Below are positions 33,551 to 41,015 of a stretch of 59,395 nt of DNA, in pieces; position 1 is the stretch's first letter; every line of letters begins with the position of its first letter. Below the pieces are notes generated by a model, which saw only the letters and a program-made list of their open reading frames with translations, did not search any database and was not told the origin of the DNA. The DNA is taken from IMG/VR virus record IMGVR_UViG_3300036884_000265, positions 1-59,395 of that record. One strand, written 5' to 3'. Both the position numbers and the translations under genes were made by a program. Source of the stretch: a virus.

Positions 33551-33929
33551 AAATGGTTTAAGTGATGCTGAAAAAGAACTAATAAACAAACTTGGCTTAG
33601 ATAAATTGATTAAAGGTATATCAACATTCAAAGCTACAGCTAAAAAGGTAATTCCAAAACAAGAATATAATTTAATTGGTGAAATAACATGTTTAACCTG
33701 TGGTTATATTCACTATCATTATTATATAATGAAATGGGATGAGACAAGAACATTATTATACTCAGTTCCTGTATCAAATCATCTTAAACTTATTTTATTA
33801 AATGAAACCAGAACTACAAAATCGACAAGTGAAAGATGCAGTCATTGTCAAGAAGTATTAAACAACATGACTAAGGAAGAATTAATCCAAAGAATATTTA
33901 AAATTTATGCAAGAATGGGGAGTAAATAA
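33540..33929 (+). CDS. Zinc-ribbon protein, 129 aa
   Basis: ATG 33540 lies six bases after GGAG. N-terminal LSDAEKELINKLGL motif is shared with two other early genes. CLTCGY and, about 60 residues later, CSHCQ are the ribbon knuckles; between them lies an aromatic strand region. Confidence 0.6.
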   Translation: MINKNGLSDAEKELINKLGLDKLIKGISTFKATAKKVIPKQEYNLIGEITCLTCGYIHYHYYIMKWDETRTLLYSVPVSNHLKLILLNETRTTKSTSERCSHCQEVLNNMTKEELIQRIFKIYARMGSK

Positions 33930-33991
33930 TGGCAAACCTCATTGTGATCTTGATTATTATTTTTATATTCTGGATTTTTGTAAAAAAATGA
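33929..33991 (+). CDS. TM micro-peptide, 20 aa
   Basis: The ATG overlaps the stop of the previous gene (TAATG). The product is one membrane helix (LIVILIIIFIFWIFV) with a KK end. Short, but coupled; the call is tentative. Confidence 0.35.
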   Translation: MANLIVILIIIFIFWIFVKK

Positions 33992-34005
33992 CCTGAAAAT
34001 AGTTC

Positions 34006-34034
34006 TTGACAACTGCATGGAACGATGGTATAAT
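34006..34034 (+). promoter_or_regulatory. Rightward promoter P4, perfect consensus
   Basis: TTGACA (34006-34011), 17 bases, TATAAT (34029-34034). ATGGAACGATGG sits inside the spacer and CCTGAAAATA lies upstream as in P3. It drives the recombination and replication genes. Confidence 0.85.
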
Positions 34035-34111
34035 TATGTATAATTAAAAATGAAACATTTTAATGGTTTTATTATTTAGTAAGGAAAATAAAGGAACAAA
34101 AGGATTTTAAC

Positions 34112-34345
34112 ATGAGATTTGTTCAATCAGAAATAACAAATGATTTATATGTAAGACTTAAGTTATATGGCCTTAAGTCAAGTAAATCAGTTACGTCAAT
34201 TTTAACCTCAGCAATAATTTATTATTTAGATTTAAAAGAACAGGAAGCCTCTGCACTTAAAAAGTCGGAAGGAACGACAAACTCAAAACCTCTGCAGAAG
34301 GTTAGAGCTAAATCGTTCGCCTCTGCAGGGGAAAGCGATTCATAA
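34112..34345 (+). CDS. Ribbon-helix-helix-like regulator, 77 aa
   Basis: MRFVQSEITNDLYVRLKLYGLKSSKSVTSILTSAIIYYLD fits a strand followed by two helices as in Arc/CopG repressors. First gene after P4, a usual place for an autoregulator. The tail is Ser/Lys-rich, and the DNA there holds three CCTCTGCA repeats. A candidate to bind the dispersed palindrome or the ATGGAAYGATG motif (inference). Confidence 0.55.
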   Translation: MRFVQSEITNDLYVRLKLYGLKSSKSVTSILTSAIIYYLDLKEQEASALKKSEGTTNSKPLQKVRAKSFASAGESDS

Positions 34346-34432
34346 TGGTTCGCCAGGGGCTTCATGTTCTAATTTAAACTGACCTTAATAATCCTTAAGG
34401 ATTAAAGGAATAAAAATAAAAGGAGATACATC

Positions 34433-34897
34433 ATGGCTAAGAACAAATTTAAAAAGGAGGATGCAAATATGGCAGACGAAACAGGATATGGTGAGCAAAA
34501 AGCTGAAGAAGCCGAACAGGAAACACCAAAAAAGGAGAAAGGAAATAAGAAACTAAGTAAGGGAATTGTAGGTTCAGTTGTTACAATTACTGAAGGTACA
34601 GCCGGAACAGTGATGGAATTTGATTTTGCTGAGTTACCTGCTGATATTCAGGCTAAATTAGGCCCCTTTGGTCTTGGGCATAAGTTGGGTGATGCAGCTG
34701 CTGGCAAATCAGGTCAGGATGCAGTTAATGCTATTAATAAGGTTTTTGATGGCCTTATGAAAGATGATTGGTCAGTACGTGCTCCTGCTGCTGAGAAGGT
34801 TAGCAAGTCTGATCTTATTACCAGAATTGGTGCATTGTCTGATGATGAACAGGCTGTTGCAAAAGCAATGCTTGCAAAACTTGGAATTAAGATGTAA
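34433..34897 (+). CDS. Hypothetical protein with two possible starts, 154 aa
   Basis: ATG 34433 has AGGAGA. A second start, ATG 34469 (MADETGYG), has an even better AAAGGAGG, so a short form lacking 12 basic residues may be made. Acidic/Lys N-terminus, then KGIVGSVVTITEGTAGTVMEFDF and a helical C-terminus. Weak similarity to the 153-aa early gene at 26647. Function unknown. Confidence 0.65.
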   Translation: MAKNKFKKEDANMADETGYGEQKAEEAEQETPKKEKGNKKLSKGIVGSVVTITEGTAGTVMEFDFAELPADIQAKLGPFGLGHKLGDAAAGKSGQDAVNAINKVFDGLMKDDWSVRAPAAEKVSKSDLITRIGALSDDEQAVAKAMLAKLGIKM

Positions 34898-35059
34898 ATT
34901 TAGGAAATGGGCTTAAATCCTACGGACTGACCGGGGAGATAGTCCATATGACTAAGCGGGGTAACTGGTTTTTATCTCCTTAAAGGTTTTCCAGTTACTC
35001 CGTGAAGTCATTTTTAATGTTTCAAATGCTTAATCCATAAAATAAATGGAGGTTTCAAA
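34898..35059 (+). ncRNA. Structured leader or small RNA before the nuclease gene
   Basis: Two stems in series: GGACT (34924-34928) with AGTCC (34941-34945), and a long stem of 34949-34968 with 34991-35010, whose inner GGGGTAACTGG / CCAGTTACTCC pairs for 11 bases (one G-U) and whose base TGACT/AGTCA also pairs. The loop contains CCTTAAAGG. Could be an attenuator, a processed RNA or a protein-binding leader. Confidence 0.6.
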
Positions 35060-36118
35060 ATGGCAGAAAATGAAGTTGATATTAATGATTTTAACTTAGA
35101 TTCAGAAAATACAAATAAAACAAACTACCCTCCAACTGAACAATTAGTAAAACAAGGCCCGCGCTCGTTCTTAAATGAAATAAGAATGGATAATACCAAA
35201 CGGTCAACTGCTGAACAATGCTTGAGAAAATTTCAGTTGTCTCATTTACTTGGACTTAAATCTATTTTTGGGTCAACTGCTTTACGTTATGGTTCAACTT
35301 GGCATAAATTTATGGAAGGATATTATGGAACAATTAAGCAAGTTGGATGGGGTTGTAGAGATCAAGCAATTAATACTGCAATTTTACTTGGTAAGAAAGA
35401 ATGGGATGGAATAACTGAGAAACAGCAGTATTTCAATGATTATCGAACCTTTGAAAATTGTGTAACTTCCTTTTTGCAGTACATTGTTCACTTTGAAGGA
35501 GATCAGGCTAAACTTGTTGTAATTGCAACTGAACAAACATTTGCGCTTCCGGTTATCTTGGAAACAGAACTTGAATTAAATTTATTTGATTCGTTACCTC
35601 CAATTATTTTCACTGGGAAACTTGACTTACAAATGGAATTAGATGGGATGCAATGGATTAATGAGTTTAAGTCAACAGGCCAAGCATTAAGTATTCAGGG
35701 AAACCGTTTATATCGGTCAAATCAAGTAATTGGATATACATATGCAGGACCACGGATTCTTAATTTTAATCCAGCAGGAACATTAGTTACACTTCATTTA
35801 TTAACTTCAAGGAAAACTAAGGATGGGACTTATGGCAAAATAACAATTGATTTTGCACGTATCCCTCAAGTTTTTAATGATGATGATTTAAGCAAATGGA
35901 AATTAAGTTTCTTAAGTACATGTAAAAAAGTTTATCATGCGTGTAAGGATAATTACTTCCCTTGTCAATTTGATTCTTGTTTTGCTTATAATCGGAAATG
36001 TCAGTTTTATGGATTATGTAGTCAAGATGCTAACCCTATGAAATATGCTGAAGAAATTCCTGAGGGGTTTATGCAAGATTTTTGGGATGTTGAAAATGTT
36101 GAAGGAGATGTTGAATGA
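35060..36118 (+). CDS. PD-(D/E)XK nuclease with Fe-S-type Cys cluster (Cas4/RecB-like), 352 aa
   Basis: Catalytic motifs: GKLDLQMELDG (Asp, about 187) and NEFKSTG (Glu-x-Lys, about 200-203), preceded by the conserved RYGSTWHKFMEGYY His. One Cys near 53 (AEQCLRKF) and three near 300-322 (PCQFDSC, RKCQFYGLC) reproduce the four-Cys iron-sulfur arrangement of Cas4/AddB nucleases. With the neighbouring ATPase and ssDNA-binding-like genes it probably forms a recombination module that trims DNA ends. Confidence 0.8.
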   Translation: MAENEVDINDFNLDSENTNKTNYPPTEQLVKQGPRSFLNEIRMDNTKRSTAEQCLRKFQLSHLLGLKSIFGSTALRYGSTWHKFMEGYYGTIKQVGWGCRDQAINTAILLGKKEWDGITEKQQYFNDYRTFENCVTSFLQYIVHFEGDQAKLVVIATEQTFALPVILETELELNLFDSLPPIIFTGKLDLQMELDGMQWINEFKSTGQALSIQGNRLYRSNQVIGYTYAGPRILNFNPAGTLVTLHLLTSRKTKDGTYGKITIDFARIPQVFNDDDLSKWKLSFLSTCKKVYHACKDNYFPCQFDSCFAYNRKCQFYGLCSQDANPMKYAEEIPEGFMQDFWDVENVEGDVE

Positions 36119-36336
36119 AAATCTGGTGTTTATTTTCAATTGAAAACGAGTATAATCAACCAAGCAATAATTTAATAGCATGGTGGAATGAGAAGCCATC
36201 ACAAGTTAAACTACAACACATAATGCTCGAAAGCAATGTAAATAAGTTATTAAATGGCTATACAGTAAGATATGGAAATATTGATTTCAGGCTTGAAGAA
36301 GTTAAAGAAGGTGTTGCTTTAAAGTATAATGAATAG
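36115..36336 (+). CDS. Hypothetical protein, 73 aa
   Basis: The ATG overlaps the nuclease stop (ATGA). N-terminal WCLFSIENEYNQP resembles small phage proteins of unknown role. Stop codon is TAG, which shows TAG is read as stop in this genome. Confidence 0.6.
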   Translation: MKIWCLFSIENEYNQPSNNLIAWWNEKPSQVKLQHIMLESNVNKLLNGYTVRYGNIDFRLEEVKEGVALKYNE

Positions 36337-36349
36337 GAATAAAATAAAG

Positions 36350-36465
36350 GTAAGGGTGGCGGAATGGGTAGACGCAGAGAGGATACGCGCTGGCAACGTT
36401 ACTAAGGGCTGTCATCCGAGACAGTTGTTCACCAGTACCGCAGGGTTCAAATCCCTGCCCCTTAT
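36350..36465 (+). tRNA. tRNA-Leu-like RNA with abnormal central region
   Basis: A Leu-type 5' half (GTAAGGG acceptor, TG, D-arm GCGGAATGGGTAGACGC) and a T-arm (GCAGGGTTCAAATCCCTGC, then CCCTTAT) are clear. Between them lie about 64 bases, about twice the normal anticodon plus variable arm, with stems CTGTC/GACAG and CTGG-CAAC/GTTG-TTCA-CCAG. I cannot place an anticodon loop with T33. T-stem and acceptor together would be 13 bp. It is a degenerate tRNA, a tRNA with an insertion, or a tRNA-like RNA. CCA not encoded. Confidence 0.5.
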
Positions 36466-36479
36466 CTTATTAGCATAAA

Positions 36480-36512
36480 AATTAAATATCGTAATAATTA
36501 CGATATTAATTA
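36480..36512 (-). repeat. Dispersed palindromic element, copy 7
   Basis: The core CGTAATAATTACG is at 36490-36502, directly after the tRNA-like RNA and before the 163-aa gene. One flank (TTAAATAT) is standard; the other is TTAATTAATA instead of TAAGATTA. Confidence 0.9.
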
Positions 36513-36534
36513 ATTAAAACCAAAGGAGAAAAAT

Positions 36535-37026
36535 ATGGAGGACAAAGAATTAATATGGGTAAGTAAAGAATTTGCTGAAAAATATAAAATAATAGGTGAT
36601 GAACAAGAACAAATGAAGATATTTCAAGAATACTTAGATCAGGTAAGCCAACAATCTAAGGACGATTATAAGGCAAATTTGGAAGCTATGGAAGAAGATG
36701 TTGCTATTTATACTGGTTTGATGCTGAAAGTTAAACATACATTTAGCAAGGCTAAAGATGAAGCATTAGATGCTTCGTATGCCATGTGGCAAGGTTATGC
36801 AAAAGAAAAGCCTAAGATTGAAAAAAACATAGATGAGATACTAAAACTCCTGAATCCACTTGATGAGAAGTTAGATAGTATAAATAAAAAGTTAGGCAAA
36901 ATAAATACATTCAGAATAGATCAGATGAGTGAATCAATTAGCAAGTTTTCTCAAATGTCAGAAAGCGGACAAGCAATGTTTGAATTTCTAGTTAAACATT
37001 TTAATGAAGAAGGAGGAAAAGGATGA
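36535..37026 (+). CDS. Coiled-coil protein, 163 aa
   Basis: AAGGAG before the ATG. Long helices with Lys/Glu/Asp periodicity (IDEILKLLNPLDEKLDSINKKLGK). No DNA-binding motif. It overlaps the ATPase start by four bases, so may be a partner of the recombination ATPase. Confidence 0.6.
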   Translation: MEDKELIWVSKEFAEKYKIIGDEQEQMKIFQEYLDQVSQQSKDDYKANLEAMEEDVAIYTGLMLKVKHTFSKAKDEALDASYAMWQGYAKEKPKIEKNIDEILKLLNPLDEKLDSINKKLGKINTFRIDQMSESISKFSQMSESGQAMFEFLVKHFNEEGGKG

Positions 37027-37769
37027 GTTCAAGTGCTTTAAATGTTACGAATAATACTGAATTTATTAAATGTTTAATAATTGGAAGCCCGGGTTCGGGC
37101 AAGTCGATTTTTGCGTCCACCTTTCCAACAAAAGGTTACGTATATGACTTTGCTCAAGGCATCTTAAGTTACAAAGGAAAGGATTTTGATTATGACCAAT
37201 TTCAGTTAAATTCTCAAGGTTGGGGAGAATTTGAAAAAGCTCATGTTGAGTTAATTAAGCGTGCAAAAGATGGTGAGTATAAAACAATAATTGTAGATGA
37301 TTTAACTGCAATGGATTCATTAGCTATGGAAAAGGCATTAGCCCTTGATCCTAAGCGAAATGAAGCTCAAGGGCCGCTTTGGAATGTTCATTACTCATTA
37401 ACAAAAAACTTAATGGAAGGTAAGCTTAGGCAAATAATTAATTTACCAGCAAATATCATTTTTATTTGCCATGATGATATTATAACTGACAAGGTTAGTG
37501 GTGCAGTTATTAAGGTAGAACCCCGGCTTCCCGGTCAATTACCTACGGTCATTTCAGGTTATTTTGATGAGGTATATTTTTCAACTACAAGGAGGGAAAC
37601 TGGCAAGGATAATCTTCAACATACACGTTACTTACTCCAAACAGTTCCAATTGGATTTTTAAGGGCACGAAGTCGATTAAGTGGAATTGATAAATTGTTA
37701 CCAGACTTTATTGACAATAATTATACTTCACTTATGGAATATTTGAAAAGTAAAACAAAAAGTGCTTAA
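37023..37769 (+). CDS. Sak4-like RecA-fold ATPase (AAA_24), 248 aa
   Basis: Walker A GSPGSGKS at 21-28 and Walker B TIIVDDLT (88-95), size and context fit phage Sak4 single-strand annealing ATPases. FICHDD near 150 is the family sensor-type motif. It works with an SSB-like protein, here the next gene, to anneal strands in recombination-dependent replication. Confidence 0.8.
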   Translation: MSSSALNVTNNTEFIKCLIIGSPGSGKSIFASTFPTKGYVYDFAQGILSYKGKDFDYDQFQLNSQGWGEFEKAHVELIKRAKDGEYKTIIVDDLTAMDSLAMEKALALDPKRNEAQGPLWNVHYSLTKNLMEGKLRQIINLPANIIFICHDDIITDKVSGAVIKVEPRLPGQLPTVISGYFDEVYFSTTRRETGKDNLQHTRYLLQTVPIGFLRARSRLSGIDKLLPDFIDNNYTSLMEYLKSKTKSA

Positions 37770-37812
37770 GTCCCATTAAGGGACACATCTTAAATTAAGG
37801 AGGCCACTTATC

Positions 37813-38379
37813 ATGGCAAAAAAAGAAGCATCTGACAAAGAATTTGTACCGGAAACAGCAGCACCAGCAGCAAATGAGTTTACCCCCGAAGGGGATGTTG
37901 GTATTGGAGCAGACTTTGATCTTACCGCTGAGTTCAAACCGTTTCCATTAGTCCCGAATGGAACTTATCATGGCTCAGTAACAAACGTCTCATTTGACCC
38001 CGAGAAGCAAGTAATTAATTGGCAGCTTACACTTAATGAAAATGGAGGCTTATGTAACGATGGTGAGACACCAGTTGATGGAGTTCAGTTAATGTTTAAT
38101 AATTGGCTTCCATTAGTTGGAGATGAAAATGTTACTGACCGCTCAGGAAGAGGTACAAAACGTCAGGCAAAAATCAATATGCTTTCACAATTTGCAGGTA
38201 ATATGAAAATTAATATGAACTCTGCAAAAATCATTTCTCAGGCAATTGTTAATAAGGAATGGATTGGTCTTGCCATTGATGCAAAGGTTAAAATTTCTGA
38301 GTATCAAGATGCAGTTACTAAAGTTGGAACAGGTCGTTTTAGGAATGATGTTGAACGTATGATTCAAAGAGTTAGTTAA
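37813..38379 (+). CDS. ssDNA-binding-like protein (DUF669-type), 188 aa
   Basis: It follows the Sak4-like gene. The FPLVPNGTYHGSVTNVSFDPEKQVINWQLTL region and LMFNNWLPLV strands suggest an OB-fold, as in phage SSB-like DUF669 proteins. Low-complexity Ala/Glu/Pro N-terminus; C-terminal acidic tail of bacterial SSBs is absent. Strong terminator downstream. Confidence 0.65.
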   Translation: MAKKEASDKEFVPETAAPAANEFTPEGDVGIGADFDLTAEFKPFPLVPNGTYHGSVTNVSFDPEKQVINWQLTLNENGGLCNDGETPVDGVQLMFNNWLPLVGDENVTDRSGRGTKRQAKINMLSQFAGNMKINMNSAKIISQAIVNKEWIGLAIDAKVKISEYQDAVTKVGTGRFRNDVERMIQRVS

Positions 38380-38384
38380 GTTAA

Positions 38385-38400
38385 AAACACCTCCGTGTTT
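38385..38400 (+). promoter_or_regulatory. Short hairpin after the SSB-like gene
   Basis: AAACAC-CTCC-GTGTTT, six perfect pairs, seven bases past the stop. It may stabilise the 3' end ahead of the main terminator. Confidence 0.45.
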
Positions 38401-38426
38401 GGAAATAAGCTAATTCAATGAATCAA

Positions 38427-38459
38427 GGATACGGGTGTAAAAAGCCCGTATCCACTTTT
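38427..38459 (+). terminator. Rho-independent terminator
   Basis: GGATACGGG (38427-38435), loop of nine, CCCGTATCC (38445-38453), then ACTTTT. It ends the recombination transcript; read-through would be needed for the downstream replication genes, for which I see no clear new promoter. Confidence 0.85.
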
Positions 38460-38477
38460 AATTATTAAGGATAAAAA

Positions 38478-38660
38478 ATGCCTACATTTGGTAAGAATAA
38501 GGAATGTCCATTTAATAAGGAATGTTCAAACATTGCTTGCATTCATCGTACTGAACATAATGCTAATGTAAGTTGTGTATTAAGTTGTTGTAATCCTAAG
38601 ATATGTCCTTTTAAAAGTGTAAAAATAATTACAAGAAAGGTAATTAAAAAATGCGATTAG
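38478..38660 (+). CDS. Cys-rich small protein, 60 aa
   Basis: Nine Cys in 60 residues (CPFNKECSNIACIHR, VSCVLSCCNPKICPF), a probable metal-binding or disulfide-rich mini-protein. Overlaps the next gene by ten bases. Confidence 0.6.
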   Translation: MPTFGKNKECPFNKECSNIACIHRTEHNANVSCVLSCCNPKICPFKSVKIITRKVIKKCD

Positions 38661-38902
38661 AGCAGACTTGCCCATTGTTTCTTAAAATGAATGAAGGTGA
38701 ACAAAGGGAGTTCTTTATAAAATATCGTAAGAAACGTGATGAGGATATTAATGCGTATTTAAGCTCGAAAATTAAACAGCCTAAACAAATTAAATTAAAC
38801 GAAAAAATAATTGCCTCGGTTACATTAACTGATGCTGAAAAATTGTTACTTAAGAAATTAGGAATTTCATTGAGTGAATTTAAAAAACTTAAAGGAGAAT
38901 AA
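38651..38902 (+). CDS. Hypothetical protein, 83 aa
   Basis: Charged helical protein ending in ASVTLTDAEKLLLKKLGISLSE, a tail shared with the 100-aa and 129-aa early genes. No family recognised. Confidence 0.6.
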   Translation: MRLEQTCPLFLKMNEGEQREFFIKYRKKRDEDINAYLSSKIKQPKQIKLNEKIIASVTLTDAEKLLLKKLGISLSEFKKLKGE

Positions 38903-38904
38903 TT

Positions 38905-39132
38905 ATGTTCTATGCGAAGAGTAATGAAGAAGCAGATAAGAAATTAATGGAATTTGTTAGAGGAAGAAGTAAAAGGTTTATTTTTTGTCCTGTAATAAAT
39001 AACCAGTGTAATCCAAACTGCATATGTTATAATGACCCAAGAACTGTGTATAAAAATGATGTATTAATATATGTATATGAGTGGAGATGTTCATATGTTT
39101 TAATATCAGGAGAACTTGACATAAATCAATAA
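38905..39132 (+). CDS. Hypothetical protein, 75 aa
   Basis: AAGGAG before the ATG. CPVINNQCNPNCICY gives four Cys, and an aromatic C-terminus follows. Possibly another metal-binding mini-protein. Confidence 0.6.
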   Translation: MFYAKSNEEADKKLMEFVRGRSKRFIFCPVINNQCNPNCICYNDPRTVYKNDVLIYVYEWRCSYVLISGELDINQ

Positions 39133-39152
39133 GAAAAAATGGAGGAACAAAA

Positions 39153-40493
39153 TTGAACGAGATTTTTGAGCTTAAAACAGATAAAATAATAATTAATGAA
39201 GATTTACCCCGCATAAGACAAGACATGCAGAAAATAAATGCGCTTGCCGAATCATTTAAGCGTTTTGGTCAACTTCAGCCAATTATAATTAATCGAGATT
39301 ATGAATTAATTGTTGGAGGAAGACGTTTAGCCGCTTGTGTAATAAGTGGAGTGAAAGTTAAGTGTTGTTTCAATGATGCAATTGATAAGGATGTTATGCG
39401 GGAACTGGAGATTGAGGAGAATTTACAGAGGGAAAATTTTACACCTGCTGAAGAAGTATTAGCTATTGAAGAATTACATAGAATTAAGACTGCCCGTTTT
39501 GGAGAAGCTAAACTTGGTAGACCAGGAGTAGAATTTGAAGGTGAAGATAAAGATAAAGGATGGAGGGTTGAGGATACTGCTGAAGTAATGGGTAAGACTG
39601 AAGGTAACATACGGGCAGCATTAAAAATGGCAGAAATGGTTAGACAATTTCCTGAGCTTAAAGGCGCAAAAACTAAGAAGGATATTGTCCGGGCAGCTAA
39701 GGGGCTTGAACAAGTTGTAAGACGCATTGATGCAATTGATAAGTATAAAGATATGACTAAGGAAATTGAAATTCCAGTAATTATATCAAGGGCTGATGCA
39801 AGAGATTTTATGAAGGAAATTCCTACGAAGAATGTTGACTTATTATTAACTGATCCAATTTACGGAATTGACATTGATGAGGTTGCAATGGGTTTAGGTG
39901 GAGAAACTGGAGGTAGTTTAACAACATCAGGTTTTAATTATGAAGATAAACATGATGAAGCAATGGATTTATATGAAATCTTAGCTAATGAATCATTTCG
40001 CTTTTGTAAGGATGATGCTCATGCTTGGGTGTTTCTTGGTCCTGAGAATTTTTGGGTGGTAAAGGAAATATTCCAAAAAGCAGGTTGGCTTGTTCATGTT
40101 AAGCCATTTATATGGATTAAGGGGATGAGTGGTCAAGGTAATCAACCAAGTATGTGGCCAACTTCAGCTTATGAAATGTGTTTATTTGCAAGAAAACATG
40201 AGTCAAAATTAGTTATTGAGGGAAAGGTGGACTGGATACAATTACCAAGAATTAATCCCAATGAAAAAAGGCATGGAGCTGAAAAACCATTAGCATTAGG
40301 AAGGGAATTAATTTTAAGAACAACCTTACCTGGTATGATTATGGCAGATCCATTTATGGGAAGTGGATCATTTGTTGAGGCCGCTTGTGATGCTAAGTTG
40401 GCAGTGTTAGCTTGTGATATTACAATGGAAAGTTATGCTACAACAATTGAGAGGATTGGTAAATGGAAGGAAAGGAGGGATGCTGAAAAATGA
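39153..40493 (+). CDS. ParB-like domain fused to DNA methyltransferase, 446 aa
   Basis: TTG start with GGAGG. Residues 1-110 are a ParB/Srx N-domain (RIRQDMQKINALAESFKRFG, IIINRDYELIVGGRRL, EIEENLQRENFTPAE). Residues about 210-446 are an N6-adenine/N4-cytosine methyltransferase of beta order: catalytic TDPIYG (about 232) before the AdoMet motif DPFMGSGSFVEAA (about 398). No restriction enzyme is nearby, so it probably protects phage DNA or marks it for packaging or replication. The fusion type is known in phages. Confidence 0.82.
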   Translation: MNEIFELKTDKIIINEDLPRIRQDMQKINALAESFKRFGQLQPIIINRDYELIVGGRRLAACVISGVKVKCCFNDAIDKDVMRELEIEENLQRENFTPAEEVLAIEELHRIKTARFGEAKLGRPGVEFEGEDKDKGWRVEDTAEVMGKTEGNIRAALKMAEMVRQFPELKGAKTKKDIVRAAKGLEQVVRRIDAIDKYKDMTKEIEIPVIISRADARDFMKEIPTKNVDLLLTDPIYGIDIDEVAMGLGGETGGSLTTSGFNYEDKHDEAMDLYEILANESFRFCKDDAHAWVFLGPENFWVVKEIFQKAGWLVHVKPFIWIKGMSGQGNQPSMWPTSAYEMCLFARKHESKLVIEGKVDWIQLPRINPNEKRHGAEKPLALGRELILRTTLPGMIMADPFMGSGSFVEAACDAKLAVLACDITMESYATTIERIGKWKERRDAEK

Positions 40494-40657
40494 TTGAAAT
40501 GAATGAAGAAGAAAAGAAGGAATTTTGGGCTTGGTTTTTCAATACTAAGTGTAATCATGAGCAGGAATTGTTTAAGTTAAGCTGTGCTGTTGGTCAATTT
40601 GAAGCAGTTGAGGAAATGAAAAGGATTTATTTAAAGGAGAAGGAGGATTTAAAATGA
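40490..40657 (+). CDS. Hypothetical protein, 55 aa
   Basis: ATGA overlap with the methyltransferase gene and with the next gene. Helical, acidic N-terminus (MNEEEKKEFWAWFF), two Cys. No family recognised. Confidence 0.6.
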   Translation: MIEMNEEEKKEFWAWFFNTKCNHEQELFKLSCAVGQFEAVEEMKRIYLKEKEDLK

Positions 40658-40902
40658 TAAGTAAAAATAAATTAATGATGAGAATTGTACAATTAGAAGC
40701 GGATGATATTAAACAAACAGGAGAAAATAACTTAGTATACAATGAAATACAGGGAAATAAACATGCAATACTTAGTATTAAACAACAAATTGATGCGTTA
40801 TGCCGCTATCTTAAAATAAATATGCGTGCTGTACTACCTACAGAAAACATTTGTTATATTTGTGTAAAGAAAGATATAATTAAGAAGAGGAATAAAAAAT
40901 GA
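40654..40902 (+). CDS. Hypothetical protein, 82 aa
   Basis: AAGGAGG precedes the ATG; the gene overlaps its neighbour by four bases. Helical N-terminal half and basic C-terminus with ICYICVKKDIIKKRNKK. No family recognised. Confidence 0.6.
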   Translation: MISKNKLMMRIVQLEADDIKQTGENNLVYNEIQGNKHAILSIKQQIDALCRYLKINMRAVLPTENICYICVKKDIIKKRNKK

Positions 40903-41012
40903 AGATTGAACACTTAATGGATATTTTAGTAACATTTTGTATTTGTATAACAACTTTAAGCGTAACTGCACTTATTGTTATAGTTATAATTAAATTAATA
41001 AGGAGTATTTAA
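40899..41012 (+). CDS. Single-TM small protein, 37 aa
   Basis: Begins inside the previous stop (ATGA). A single membrane helix (TLSVTALIVIVIIKLI) follows a hydrophobic N-terminus. The end contains the AAGGAG used by the polymerase gene. Confidence 0.5.
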   Translation: MKIEHLMDILVTFCICITTLSVTALIVIVIIKLIRSI

Positions 41013-41015
41013 TTT

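Noticed and set aside
36350-36465. tmRNA or suppressor tRNA
   Set aside because: Far too short for tmRNA and no tag reading frame; CTA occurs at 36402-36404 but is not preceded by T33 in a 7-base loop.
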